Source of the DNA: Verrucomicrobiota bacterium
GTDB lineage: Bacteria > Verrucomicrobiota > Verrucomicrobiia > Opitutales > UBA2995
Assembly: GCA_027622555.1 (NCBI GenBank)
Contig: JAQBYJ010000006.1
Span: forward strand, 1 to 64,000
Length of the DNA: 64,000 nucleotides
Reading direction: 5' to 3'
The stretch's first letter is position 1, and the number at the start of each line of letters is the position of its first letter. The notes beneath the pieces are model-generated. The model was given only the letters and a program-made list of their open reading frames with translations, was not told the origin of the DNA and ran no database searches. Positions 1 through 8,673 of this stretch are shown piece by piece. The translations under genes were made by a program, and so were the position numbers.

Positions 1-72
1 ACTGGTTTTCCAAAACTTTATCATGCGCATTTTACGGACAACCAGCGGCTTTTCGAACAGGGTCTAGCTTAA
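1..72 (+). CDS. possible 3' end of an unidentified gene (partial)
   Basis: Reading from base 1, frame 1 is open for 23 codons and ends in TAA at 70-72. The peptide ends in FEQGLA and has a mixed, protein-like composition. It is too short to assign to a family. The remaining 98 bases before the next gene show no further feature. An open stretch of this length can occur by chance. Confidence 0.3.
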   Translation, partial: TGFPKLYHAHFTDNQRLFEQGLA

Positions 73-170
73 TGTGTTATGGACTCTGTAATTACTTCAA
101 AGCGGAACTGCCGCCTGATTTGCAGTGTCTCAACAATTCTCTCCCAAATCCCAATTAAACCACCACAACC

Positions 171-845
171 ATGAAATTAAATAGAATATCCCTGCTCATA
201 CCCCTCCTAATCATTGCTCCACTTTTGGCAAACGGTGCGATCTACATAAAATTTGACGGTGTTGATGGAGAATCCAGAGACAAGGATCATAAAGGTTGGA
301 TAAATCTGACCTCTCTATCAACTGGCAGCGGCGAGCACAACGGATGGTCAGACTTGCAGTCTTTTTCTCAAGGTCTCAGCTCGAGCAATTCAGGAAAAGG
401 AGAAGCGGCTTCAGGGCAGGCTACGGGAAGACGCGATGCGGCTTCAGGTCTGGCTACCGGACGAAGAGACGCCGCTTCAGGACAAGCTACCGGAAGACGT
501 GATGCTGCTTCAGGTCAGGCTACCGGCAGGCGGGATGCTGCTTCAGGTCAGGCGACCGGAAAAAGAGACGCCGCTTCAGGAATGGCAACTGGCAAACGCC
601 AGCATAAACCACTCAACATCTCCAAACCCATCGACAAAGCGACTCCCATCCTGGCAAAGGCGCTGGCATCAGGAAATTCCATAGGAAATGTAACCCTTCA
701 ACAGGTTGAAAACGGCAAAACCGAAACCATGGTTTTACAAAACGCAACCGTTGCAGCGATCAGTAGTAATGGTCAAAGCGAAACCGTGACATTGAACTAT
801 GATAAAGTTCAAGTACGAGGCTGGAATCCACAGTCAAAGGAGTAG
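171..845 (+). CDS. secreted Hcp-fold protein with tandem 11-residue repeats
   Basis: A 224-residue protein with a Sec signal peptide (residues 1 to about 22, ending near LLANGA). The mature N-terminus (IYIKFDGVDGES, then DHKGWINLTS) matches the first strands of the Hcp tube-protein fold (PF05638). The C-terminal part (HKPLNISKPIDKATP, then NATVAAISSNGQSETVTLNY) matches the second half of that fold. Between them, residues 79-144 are six copies of an 11-residue unit (AASGQATGRRD). Related Hcp-like proteins carry a single ATGKRQHKP-type linker here, so the array looks like an amplified linker. No other type VI secretion genes are present, and a Sec leader does not suit a canonical tube protein. 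A secreted or envelope-associated role is likely but unknown. A strong terminator follows. Confidence 0.75.
   Translation: MKLNRISLLIPLLIIAPLLANGAIYIKFDGVDGESRDKDHKGWINLTSLSTGSGEHNGWSDLQSFSQGLSSSNSGKGEAASGQATGRRDAASGLATGRRDAASGQATGRRDAASGQATGRRDAASGQATGKRDAASGMATGKRQHKPLNISKPIDKATPILAKALASGNSIGNVTLQQVENGKTETMVLQNATVAAISSNGQSETVTLNYDKVQVRGWNPQSKE
405..602 (+). repeat. six tandem 33-bp coding repeats inside the Hcp-like gene
   Basis: Six in-frame 33-bp units, each encoding AASGxATGxRD/Q. Variation is limited: Q, L or M at the fifth position and R or K before the last Arg. The last unit runs into QHKPLN, where the Hcp fold resumes. The low divergence points to recent slippage or recombination. 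The array lies wholly within the reading frame and each copy preserves it. Confidence 0.92.
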
Positions 846-934
846 ATTCTGGGTGAGGCAAGCCCGACGAGAGCCGGAAAAAGGAAAAAGCCAACAGAAC
901 CAAATAGCTTTAAAACCGCATTAATCTTTTATTG

Positions 935-968
935 AAAAGACCGAAGAGATTATCCTCTTCGGTCTTTT
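935..968. terminator. bidirectional intrinsic terminator
   Basis: A perfect 14-bp stem (935-948 pairing with 955-968), 6-nt loop, A-run on the left arm and T-run on the right. It lies between the converging Hcp-like and thioredoxin-like genes and can serve both. Confidence 0.9.
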
Positions 969-987
969 TGGTTTAACGAAATTGATA

Positions 988-1911
988 TTAAAGCCTTACG
1001 CCGAGCGAAGCCAACGTAACAGATAATTGTGGATCCATAGGATGCCCATTAAAAAGGACATTCCCTTCAGGGCCTACCAGTATCATTCGGGGAATAGAAT
1101 TGATCATGAGTGCTGAGGAATACGGACTCGCTTCAGGCTCGATCAACCAGGGCATATCCATACCATGTTTCTCCTGGACTTCCCTGGCCAGCCTAACTTG
1201 ATCAGATCTATCGGTATTCATTCCTGCGACAAACACTCCTTGGCCAGGTAACACTTCCGCTTTGTGTTTAAGTGCCGGCATCAAGGCGATGCAGGGGCCG
1301 CACCAACTAGCCCAAAAGTCGAGTAACACGGCCTTCTGGCCCGCAACCATTTCGCCCAAAGTCGTAGTCGATCCATCCGTTGATTGGATCGCGAGATCCA
1401 ATGGTAGACGGAGATCCGCCATGGCTTCCTGTTGGGCCTGACTTTCATGCCTTTCCGTAACCAGTCTCGACATACCGAACATGTTACTAATTTCAGGACT
1501 TTTCCAGAAGCCTTCTTTAACGTGATTCTCAAAAGCCTTCCAATCTCCTTCGTCTCGGGCTTTAAGCGCTTTAAGGTTTTCAATCAAACCGTATACCTGA
1601 GCACGACTTGAAAAGAATCCGCCAGAACCTATAGAGAACGATTCAGCTTTAGATTCCATCGATGGAATCAATTCCAGGACAGCCTCAAGGTCACCGCCAC
1701 CAAGTAAATTTAACACTTTACTCTCCAGCAAAGTCGCATCTTCAACTCCGGCTTTTTGCGCTGCAGAGTATGCAGAATCAAAATCGGATTCCTGATCCAC
1801 TGAAGCAGCTCTTAACGCGTCGATCGCTTGCGCCGTGGTTAAAATCGGCTGCTCTTGGGCAAAAAGGCAAAGGGGAGAAAGCAGCAAGAATGATAAAAAA
1901 TATTGTTTCAT
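988..1911 (-). CDS. TlpA/ResA-like thioredoxin-family protein, exported
   Basis: A 307-residue protein with a Sec signal peptide (residues 1-18, cleavage near LFA-QE). Residues about 20-165 are a helical region of no recognised family. Residues about 170-307 form a thioredoxin fold of the TlpA/ResA type, with active site WCGPC (Cys204 and Cys207) and a cis-proline segment SIPRMILVG near 275. It is expected to act outside the cytoplasmic membrane as a thiol-disulfide oxidoreductase; its substrate cannot be told. The ATG at 1911 is directly followed by the leader, so the start is secure. It is a single gene that ends against the shared terminator. Confidence 0.88.
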   Translation of the reverse strand: MKQYFLSFLLLSPLCLFAQEQPILTTAQAIDALRAASVDQESDFDSAYSAAQKAGVEDATLLESKVLNLLGGGDLEAVLELIPSMESKAESFSIGSGGFFSSRAQVYGLIENLKALKARDEGDWKAFENHVKEGFWKSPEISNMFGMSRLVTERHESQAQQEAMADLRLPLDLAIQSTDGSTTTLGEMVAGQKAVLLDFWASWCGPCIALMPALKHKAEVLPGQGVFVAGMNTDRSDQVRLAREVQEKHGMDMPWLIEPEASPYSSALMINSIPRMILVGPEGNVLFNGHPMDPQLSVTLASLGVRL

Positions 1912-2060
1912 AATTAGGGTGTTCGAAACTGTGAGACACGAAGTCGCGGATTGTTCCCGCTTAAATCAAAGGATTATGCAGGAAAGTCAATAAAAGGCTG
2001 GCATCGCAAAAGTTGAGAAACTTAAATGCCGCTCTCCCTCGAACTTCCAATAATATTTAT

Positions 2061-2930
2061 ATGAGCAAAGAAACCATTTCATTTATAGGAACCGGCGTAA
2101 TGGGCCGAAGCATGGCCGGTCACCTTTTGAATGCTGGATATCCGATCCAAGTCTACAATCGCACAAAATCCAAAGCGGATGATCTGGTTTCCTCAGGGGC
2201 GACTTGGTGCAATACGCCAGGAGAAGCAGCCAAAGGTGCCGATATTATTATAACCATAGTAGGTTTTCCAAAAGATGTAGAAGAAGTTTACTTAGCTGAA
2301 GGTGGAATCTTGGCTAACGCGGGGGCTGGCTCCTTGTTAATCGATATGACCACTTCAAGCCCGTCATTGGCAAAAAAAATAGCCGCAGCGGCCGAAGGGA
2401 AAGGTATCGGTTCTTTGGATGCACCGGTATCGGGTGGAGATTTGGGCGCGAGAGAAGCCAGACTTTCAATTATGGTCGGGGGCTCCCAGGATGATTTCAA
2501 CCGTGCATTACCTATTTTCGAAATCATCGGTAAGAACATTCAACGCCAGGGCGAAGCAAGTGCAGGCCAGCTTACTAAAATGTGTAACCAAATTGCCATC
2601 GCAGCGGGCATGCTGGGAATTACAGAAGCGATGGCTTACGCGAAGAAATCAGGATTGGATCCGTTTAACGTACTCAAAAGCATAGAAACAGGAGCCGCAG
2701 GAAGTTGGTCTTTGAGCAACCTTTCACCAAGAGCACTGAAAGGTGATTTTGCTCCAGGGTTTTATGTTAAACATTTCATTAAAGATATGAAAATCGCTAT
2801 AGAATCCGCAGACGAAATGGGCCTGGAACTACCAGGGCTAAAACTGGCCAAAACTCTTTACGATAAACTCGCCGCACAGGGTGGTGAGGACGATGGCACG
2901 CAGTCGCTGTTAAAGCTCTACTTAAGTTAA
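2061..2930 (+). CDS. NAD(P)-dependent 3-hydroxyisobutyrate dehydrogenase-family oxidoreductase
   Basis: A beta-hydroxyacid dehydrogenase of 289 residues. The N-terminal Rossmann motif GTGVMGRSMAGHLL lies about 7 residues from the start, followed by the substrate-site motif DAPVSGG, the catalytic Lys in GQLTKMCNQ, and the C-terminal helical domain. The family oxidises 3-hydroxyisobutyrate, tartronate semialdehyde, succinic semialdehyde or similar 3-hydroxy acids; the substrate cannot be decided from sequence. An upstream in-frame start at 2013 would add 16 residues that the family lacks, so the ATG at 2061 is chosen. No metabolic partner gene is adjacent; TerC follows after 33 bases. Confidence 0.88.
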   Translation: MSKETISFIGTGVMGRSMAGHLLNAGYPIQVYNRTKSKADDLVSSGATWCNTPGEAAKGADIIITIVGFPKDVEEVYLAEGGILANAGAGSLLIDMTTSSPSLAKKIAAAAEGKGIGSLDAPVSGGDLGAREARLSIMVGGSQDDFNRALPIFEIIGKNIQRQGEASAGQLTKMCNQIAIAAGMLGITEAMAYAKKSGLDPFNVLKSIETGAAGSWSLSNLSPRALKGDFAPGFYVKHFIKDMKIAIESADEMGLELPGLKLAKTLYDKLAAQGGEDDGTQSLLKLYLS

Positions 2931-2963
2931 TAAAAAGCCGGGCATCCTTTTAATCTTAATTCT

Positions 2964-3671
2964 ATGACAGGAGATTCCATCGCAACTCTTGCACTCTTAA
3001 TCGGTCTTGAGCTGGTACTCGGAATTGATAACATTCTGGTCATATCCATAATGGTAAGTCGGCTGCCGAAGGAGGTTCAGCAGAAGGCTCGGATGTTTGG
3101 ATTGGTTCTAGCAATGGTCGCGCGCTTAGTTCTGCTTTGGGTGATAGTTACTTTGGCATCCATGACAACACCGTTGATCGCCACGTTCTCCGTTCGAGAC
3201 ATCATTTTATTGGTCGGCGGACTCTTCCTCTTATACAAAGCGGTCTCTGAGATTCATCAAACTGTTGAATTAAAGGAGGAGGGACATCACATAGGTGGAA
3301 AGAGTGTTTCATCGCAGTTTAATGCAGCAATCATTCAGATAGTGTTTCTGGATATCGTATTCTCTGTCGACTCGGTTCTCACCGCAGTAGGTCTAACAAA
3401 TGAACTGTGGGTTATCATAACCGCTGTGGTTGCTTCCTTTGCGGTCATATTGATATTCGCGAAGCAGGTAGGAGATTTCATATTGAGAAACCCAGCACTC
3501 AAAATCCTCGCACTAGCCTTCCTCGTAACGATTGGTGTCACGATTTTCCTGGAAGGCATGCACCAGCATGTACAAAAGGGATATATCTACCTTCCAATGG
3601 GTTTTGCATTGGGCATAGAACTGTTGCAAATGCGTTACATCGCAAATCGAAAAAAAAGAAAAAGCATTTAA
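2964..3671 (+). CDS. TerC-family integral membrane protein
   Basis: A 235-residue, very hydrophobic protein with about seven membrane segments. The TerC signature ELVLGIDNILVISI is near residues 16-29, and the internally repeated half DIVFSVDSVLTAVGL follows near 135; their acidic residues lie within membrane helices. TerC proteins are linked to tellurite resistance and, more recently, to manganese export and metalation of exported enzymes. No ter or stress operon genes are near, so the physiological role is open. It lies 33 bases downstream of the dehydrogenase on the same strand, so cotranscription is possible. Confidence 0.88.
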   Translation: MTGDSIATLALLIGLELVLGIDNILVISIMVSRLPKEVQQKARMFGLVLAMVARLVLLWVIVTLASMTTPLIATFSVRDIILLVGGLFLLYKAVSEIHQTVELKEEGHHIGGKSVSSQFNAAIIQIVFLDIVFSVDSVLTAVGLTNELWVIITAVVASFAVILIFAKQVGDFILRNPALKILALAFLVTIGVTIFLEGMHQHVQKGYIYLPMGFALGIELLQMRYIANRKKRKSI

Positions 3672-3694
3672 CAATTGATCTGTAACCACCCCGG

Positions 3695-5545
3695 CTAAAC
3701 GTCGTTGCGCTCTACAACCAATCTAAAAAAGCAAGGATGCAGATCCTGTGGAGCAGAGGCTTCCATCCGCTCGTAGATCCCAGTTTCGCCTACCATGGAA
3801 ACAGGTACCGTAAACCAAGTTATAAGATTGGTTGAAAGCTCAACTTTGTAATCAATGTTCTCGCGACCACCGGGCTTCAAAAAACGATATTTTGCCGTGC
3901 CCTCTTCGATCCTGGATACAGGCAATCCGGGATTTGAGTCACCGGCCCTTGGAACGTTGTTATCCAACGGATCCAAGTTAAGAGCAAATGCCATTAAGTT
4001 AGTTACTCCATTTTCGTTGATATCCAAATCATCCGCAGCATCCCCGGCATCGTCGATTCGCCCATAGTGAGTATAACGCCAATTTTCCAAAGCACTTCGA
4101 TTAAATGCGGCTGAATTATTAGAGTATTCGGAGTTACCTGCATCATTGAACGCATGGACTCTAAATTCGTAGAAACCTGCAGGAATCAAATCGGTTGCAA
4201 TGTAAGTCGTCTGAGAAATATCACCAAAAATTTGTACCGTTTCCCAATCACCTTCGGGATCCGTCCGCATATCGACACGGTAACCTTTTGCGAAATCTAT
4301 TTCATTCCAGGTTACCTGCATGGTGCCATTCCCAAAAGCAAGCACTTCGGATACCACCGGGGCTTCTGGTTGACCGGGACCATATTGCGGAGTGAGGTCG
4401 ATTCCTTCCACCAAATTCAAAGGCGCGTATTCTTCAAGGCCTGGAAAAATGTTTCCAATATTTGGATTGGCCATGCGACGAATGATTACCTCACTGAGAA
4501 TGGTGCGATAGTCGGTAGTTGGCCTTAGATCGGTTTGCATAAACAATTGATCGTTCTGCAATCCTGGAAAAGTTCCGTGTACTCCACCTTTAACGGATCC
4601 ACCCATTACCATAAATATATTACCAGTGCCATGGTCAGTTCCTCGATCCGCGTTTTCACGAACACGGCGGCCAAATTCACTCATGACAAGGACAGTGGTA
4701 CGTTTGGACAAGGCATTGGCCTCGCTTCCATCCAGGTCTTTATAGAACGCAGCCAGAGAATCACTCAGTTCACCAATCTTGTTGGAGTAATTTCCGTTAT
4801 TTGGCGCATAATCCTGAGTATCGTGCGTGTCCCAACCCCCATAGTCAACCGTGGCAACGCGCAAACCCAAATCAAGCTTGATCATGCTGGCAATTGTTCG
4901 CATGTCCCGTCCCAAACCTGAGTTTGGATACGCCGCTCCATTGGCAGGGGTATAACTCGTACTCCCAAAGGTTTCAATAATATCCGAAGCATTGAGGGCT
5001 TGAAGTCCCGCATCTTTCACCAAGCTGAAGCCGTCCGAGTAAAGGTCGCGAACTGCTTTGCGAAGGTCATCCCTTACTCTCCAATCTGCATTGGAGAAAC
5101 CAATGCTACTGCCATTGGACATATTTAAAGTGGATTGCTCACCAAACAAAGATGTCGGAGCAGAAGCTCCCGCCGCAAGAACTGGCAACAGCACATCAGG
5201 CGGAAGGTCGGGTTGGGTACCCAGGGTACGAGCCAACCATCCGGATTTGGTTGTCTTAACAAACGGCGTTCCAAGTTCCATATAAGCCTGGGCATCAAAG
5301 TGACTTCTGGATCCTGCATTTCCTACGGCATTCACAATGGCAAGATTTCCATTCTGAAAAACTTGGTGAAGAGCAGTTGCCCGAGGATGCATGCCAAATT
5401 CTCCATTCAAAGCCAATGCAGCATTTGTACCGGTCGTCGGAATTTGTAAGGTGGGACGAAACCCTTCGTAAAACCCCCGATTGTCTCCATCGACAGGAGG
5501 AATGAAATTGAGTCCATCCATTCCCCCTCTAAGATAAAGGACCAC
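3695..5545 (-). CDS. DUF1501 protein with fibronectin III domain; leader cut off by in-frame TGA
   Basis: The open part (616 residues, GTG start) begins right at the conserved DUF1501 core VVLYLRGGMDGLNF, related to the alkaline phosphatase/sulfatase superfamily. Further family motifs are WDTHDTQ and VLVMSEFGRRVREN. A fibronectin type III domain follows (about residues 395-480), and a C-terminal tail typical of exported Verrucomicrobiota proteins. The family's usual Tat leader is encoded just upstream in the same frame (5597-5692) but is separated by a TGA at 5594-5596. Without it the product would start in the core and stay in the cytoplasm. It forms an operon with the DUF1800 gene (19-base gap), a pairing common in Planctomycetota and Verrucomicrobiota. 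Function is unknown. This is either a nonsense-mutated gene or a sequencing error. Confidence 0.82.
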   Translation of the reverse strand: MVLYLRGGMDGLNFIPPVDGDNRGFYEGFRPTLQIPTTGTNAALALNGEFGMHPRATALHQVFQNGNLAIVNAVGNAGSRSHFDAQAYMELGTPFVKTTKSGWLARTLGTQPDLPPDVLLPVLAAGASAPTSLFGEQSTLNMSNGSSIGFSNADWRVRDDLRKAVRDLYSDGFSLVKDAGLQALNASDIIETFGSTSYTPANGAAYPNSGLGRDMRTIASMIKLDLGLRVATVDYGGWDTHDTQDYAPNNGNYSNKIGELSDSLAAFYKDLDGSEANALSKRTTVLVMSEFGRRVRENADRGTDHGTGNIFMVMGGSVKGGVHGTFPGLQNDQLFMQTDLRPTTDYRTILSEVIIRRMANPNIGNIFPGLEEYAPLNLVEGIDLTPQYGPGQPEAPVVSEVLAFGNGTMQVTWNEIDFAKGYRVDMRTDPEGDWETVQIFGDISQTTYIATDLIPAGFYEFRVHAFNDAGNSEYSNNSAAFNRSALENWRYTHYGRIDDAGDAADDLDINENGVTNLMAFALNLDPLDNNVPRAGDSNPGLPVSRIEEGTAKYRFLKPGGRENIDYKVELSTNLITWFTVPVSMVGETGIYERMEASAPQDLHPCFFRLVVERNDV

Positions 5546-5593
5546 AAGAATTTCACCAGTGCTTGAAGAGCCATCGGCTTGATTAACAAGGGG

Positions 5594-5692
5594 TCAAGCT
5601 TGATCGAACATGGTCCCGGAAATTTTGGAACCACTCATTGCAGCTATTGCAGAGCAACAGCCTTGCATAAATCTACGTCTGGAGGTGTGCAT
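5594..5692 (-). pseudogene. stranded Tat signal peptide of the DUF1501 gene
   Basis: An ATG at 5692 opens a 32-codon leader starting MHTSRRRFMQGCC, a twin-arginine motif followed by a small hydrophobic stretch. It ends at TGA (5596-5594) in the same frame as the downstream DUF1501 core. Sequence after the TGA (NQADGSSSTGE) leads straight into the conserved core, so one sense codon at the TGA would restore a 665-residue Tat-exported protein. Confidence 0.85.
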
Positions 5693-5711
5693 GGAAGTGT
5701 GTTGTTAAAGG

Positions 5712-7472
5712 TTAGCGAAGAAAGTTTGTGGGGGACAGCAGTATCAAAGCTACTGTGTATCGAAGACGTCGTGCTGCATCCGAATTGGAATCCCAAAGCG
5801 TATCCATAGCAGGACTTCGCCCGTTGGCCATAAAATCAATGATCCCCTCTCGCTCTCCTTCCGGCAGTGCCCGAGCCAGGATTCGATTAGTCCAATAGTC
5901 TACAATTTCTGCTGAAGTACGAATATGGGAAGGAGTTGCTTCTTCGATCCGAATGTGCCTGACCTCTTCATGCGAATCTTCAACCGCATTGATCATAAAA
6001 CGCCAGATGCTCATGATAGGATTCGTACTCAACCAACTTTCCTTATTGTCTGAAAACCCATCCGGTGTAGGATGTCTGAACAGCCCCTGACCAGCCGACT
6101 GCAAGTAGTCGAGCATACGGGTGGTATCGCTGATCTCCATTGAAAACGGCCATTGAGCATTTGTCGCACGAAAGGCACTAACAGCCATTTCGTAAGGTCG
6201 TTTGATTTTATCACCAAAGGCGTTTCGGAATTCGTCAGACATTATTACCGCACGAACCACCTGTTTCAATTGATCCGGTTCATCCTTCTTTGCGATGAAC
6301 ACATCCGCTATCTGGCTGACCAAACTTTCAGGGGGATTGTCCATAATGAGTCTCCGGCAAAGTTTTCTGGAAATGTACCGGGCAGTCCCCGGGTGATTGG
6401 CAACCAGATCCATGACTTTGTAACCATCGGACTCACCACCAAAGGCGGGAATTACAGTTTGCAAAATTCTTTTTTCACCCTGGCTATGTCGATCGTTGCG
6501 ATACATGAAATCGCCGTAGTTTCCAAAATCACCGCTATCATTAACCGTCCACCCGGTGAAACATTCTGCAGCATCATACACATCGGCATCAACATATCCT
6601 CTGGGAGTTCCGTCGGTGTAGGTAGGAACATCATCCCTTGGGATTACTCCATAATAATTTTCCGCACCCATAGAGTGCAGTTCGAAAAACTCACGGGCGA
6701 AATTTTCATTAAAACCCGCTGAGGTGTTAGTATAGTTGTCGAGGTAATACAACATGGCCGTGTGTTTGGTCATGTCTTCAAGAAATTCGCGGAAGTTTCC
6801 CAAGGCATGTTTGCGAATAACCTGCTCGTCCCAATTCATGAACACCGCTTCGATATAGGTGGCCCATCCATAGACATTGAAATGATTGTGCCAGAAATCT
6901 ACCAGGACTTCGAAAAGCTGCTTCTTACTATGAGCAGCGCGCAAAAAATTTAAGCGTTCCAGCTCCTCAACCGGGCGTCTCCGAACACTCGAGTCTCCGC
7001 TTCGTCCATGGTCCGTCCATGCTTGCCGCAACGATTTCCCTGGTGTCGTAAATCCTGCAGCTTGAATTCTCGCGTCACAATCCGCATCGGCAATACTATC
7101 TGGATTGAGTTGTTTATCCAACCAGTTGGAGAGACGCTCTTCATCCGTCACGCCCAAATTCTCGAATTCTTCGATCTCTTCAGGAGTTGTGCCAAAGCCA
7201 CATCGCGTAAGCGCAATGATGCTCAACTTCGGAAGGCTCGTTGCGTGAGTGCGATACTCTTCTATGTTTGGTGTTCCAGAAGCAGTTGCTGCCTGCTTCG
7301 CCGCTAAGGTGCCTACATCCTCATACGACTTCCGACTGTTTCGCATCGGCGTAATTATAGCAGTTGAACTACCGGAAGTTCCGGTGACTACCGTGGCAGA
7401 CGCCTTGGTTGCTAAATTAACAAAATCCCTTCGTGAAAGGGTAGATGACTCTTGTATCCTGGAAGTGTTCAT
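5712..7472 (-). CDS. DUF1800 family protein, Tat-exported
   Basis: A 586-residue protein with a twin-arginine leader (SRRDFVNLATKAS, residues 13-25). The DUF1800 domain fills most of the rest, with recognisable segments ALTRCGFGTTPEEIE, VDFWHNHFNVYG, LDNYTNTSAGFNENFAREFF, CFTGWTV and ISRKLCRRLIMDNPPESL. The family is exported and uncharacterised, and it is usually encoded next to a DUF1501 protein, as here, where DUF1501 starts 19 bases downstream. The C-terminus ends in the expected YTVALILLSPTNFLR, so this gene appears complete. A joint role in processing sulfated or other polymers has been suggested only by context. Confidence 0.88.
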   Translation of the reverse strand: MNTSRIQESSTLSRRDFVNLATKASATVVTGTSGSSTAIITPMRNSRKSYEDVGTLAAKQAATASGTPNIEEYRTHATSLPKLSIIALTRCGFGTTPEEIEEFENLGVTDEERLSNWLDKQLNPDSIADADCDARIQAAGFTTPGKSLRQAWTDHGRSGDSSVRRRPVEELERLNFLRAAHSKKQLFEVLVDFWHNHFNVYGWATYIEAVFMNWDEQVIRKHALGNFREFLEDMTKHTAMLYYLDNYTNTSAGFNENFAREFFELHSMGAENYYGVIPRDDVPTYTDGTPRGYVDADVYDAAECFTGWTVNDSGDFGNYGDFMYRNDRHSQGEKRILQTVIPAFGGESDGYKVMDLVANHPGTARYISRKLCRRLIMDNPPESLVSQIADVFIAKKDEPDQLKQVVRAVIMSDEFRNAFGDKIKRPYEMAVSAFRATNAQWPFSMEISDTTRMLDYLQSAGQGLFRHPTPDGFSDNKESWLSTNPIMSIWRFMINAVEDSHEEVRHIRIEEATPSHIRTSAEIVDYWTNRILARALPEGEREGIIDFMANGRSPAMDTLWDSNSDAARRLRYTVALILLSPTNFLR

Positions 7473-7610
7473 ATCGCGGTTAACTCTGCACTCGAATCAA
7501 CTGCTCCACTTCCGAAACCCGAATTTTCTGCAATTTTGGTTTTTATTTGACTCGGTTTTTACAAGAACCCCGCATTTTAAAAAAATTTTCGCTTTCTTCG
7601 AGCCTGATAC

Positions 7611-7637
7611 AAAAAAAGGACCCCGTTTCCAGGGCCC
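7611..7637 (-). terminator. intrinsic terminator after the prohibitin-like gene
   Basis: On the minus strand, a GC-rich hairpin (arms GGGCCC and GGGTCC-like, one wobble pair, short loop) at 7618-7637 is followed by seven Ts. It lies 26 bases past the stop of the prohibitin-like gene and upstream of the DUF1800 gene. Confidence 0.75.
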
Positions 7638-7662
7638 GTTTTCTCTTAAATAATGGTTGGAG

Positions 7663-8553
7663 CTACTGTCTTTCGCCCATATGCAACAGCGGCATAGGAT
7701 TGGGACTGCTGCCATCTAAAAAGTAAATTTTGGCTGCAGGATCTTCAGCGATTTTCTTCAGTGCCTCCAATGACTGAAGTTGAATATAAGCCTGATTATC
7801 TGCGATGGCATCATTCAGCTTCCCAATTTCATAGGCTCGGGCGTCAGCAAGTAATTTCACCTTTTCAGCTTCTTGTTCAGCAGCCTGGCGCTCGGCGATA
7901 GCCTCTTCTACTTTCTGCTGCATCTCTGTTTTGTATCTTTCAAGTTCGGCTTTCTGCTTCTCGACTTCCTGCTCCCGCTCCTTTTTACCCTCAATGGCTT
8001 TCATTATGAAAGGAGGAAGTGTGATACTTCGGATAAGAACTTCATCTATGATGAGGCCTTTTTTATCCAAGCTATTCTTAAGATCGTTCAGTAATTGTAC
8101 TTGGAGCCGATTCTGTGTTTCTTCCAAAAAGAAATCCTCCGCCCGGGCAATTGTTTTCCCGGCTTCCCTTAAGGTTGAACGCAGTGAAGGAATCAGCTGG
8201 GTAGTGATAAGGCGGTTCTTATCACCATATAATTTCAAAGTCTGCGGTGCCTCGGACGCATTGATACGAAACTTAACGCTCACATCCATTTGGGTTTGAA
8301 GTTGATCCTGGGAAGGAACACTGGCCGTTTCAGTGATGGTATCCGCCCGCGTATCGAAGTCATACCATTGGTACAACGGATTAACCGGAATGTGCAATCC
8401 TTCCTCGAAAGGATTAGGCATCACCTTGCCAAACAAGGTCGCTACAGATACGTGCCCCGCAGGAACCGTTTTTAGAAATCGAGATCCAAAAAGAAGGACA
8501 ACAACTATCATTATACCGAAAACGATAATGGAAAATAGGCCTTTATTATTCAT
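7663..8553 (-). CDS. prohibitin/SPFH-domain membrane protein
   Basis: A 296-residue protein with one N-terminal membrane anchor (residues about 7-27), then a prohibitin-type SPFH domain (TVPAGHVSVATLFGKV through about residue 190). A charged coiled coil, very rich in Glu, Lys and Gln, covers about 190-250, and a C-terminal segment ends near FLDGSSPNP. This architecture matches bacterial prohibitin homologues that form large membrane ring complexes and influence membrane proteases such as FtsH or lipid organisation. HflK and HflC are relatives, but only one gene is present here, so a stand-alone prohibitin is more likely. The gene has its own terminator. Confidence 0.85.
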   Translation of the reverse strand: MNNKGLFSIIVFGIMIVVVLLFGSRFLKTVPAGHVSVATLFGKVMPNPFEEGLHIPVNPLYQWYDFDTRADTITETASVPSQDQLQTQMDVSVKFRINASEAPQTLKLYGDKNRLITTQLIPSLRSTLREAGKTIARAEDFFLEETQNRLQVQLLNDLKNSLDKKGLIIDEVLIRSITLPPFIMKAIEGKKEREQEVEKQKAELERYKTEMQQKVEEAIAERQAAEQEAEKVKLLADARAYEIGKLNDAIADNQAYIQLQSLEALKKIAEDPAAKIYFLDGSSPNPMPLLHMGERQ

Positions 8554-8673
8554 AAGAGTTTATTGGTTAAAAAAAGTCAGAGTAGGCGATGCCATTCGGT
8601 GCGCAACGTTTTAGCCGTAGAAAAGTGAACAGGCGGATCTGCGGATTATTTAAAGGCGGCTGAAAAGAATGAG

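Noticed and set aside
405-602. CRISPR-like regular repeats
   Set aside because: The 33-bp units are contiguous with no spacers and lie in frame inside a coding sequence, with coding-type variation.
171-845. A type VI secretion tube gene
   Set aside because: There is a Sec signal peptide, a large repeat insertion, and no other secretion-system gene in the window.
5594-5596. TGA as selenocysteine or recoded tryptophan
   Set aside because: DUF1501 proteins are not known selenoproteins, no downstream SECIS-like hairpin is evident, and TGA is used as a normal stop elsewhere in the window, for example at the end of the HAD gene.
7663-8553. HflK or HflC
   Set aside because: Only one gene is present and the domain layout matches stand-alone bacterial prohibitins, so no hfl symbol was given.
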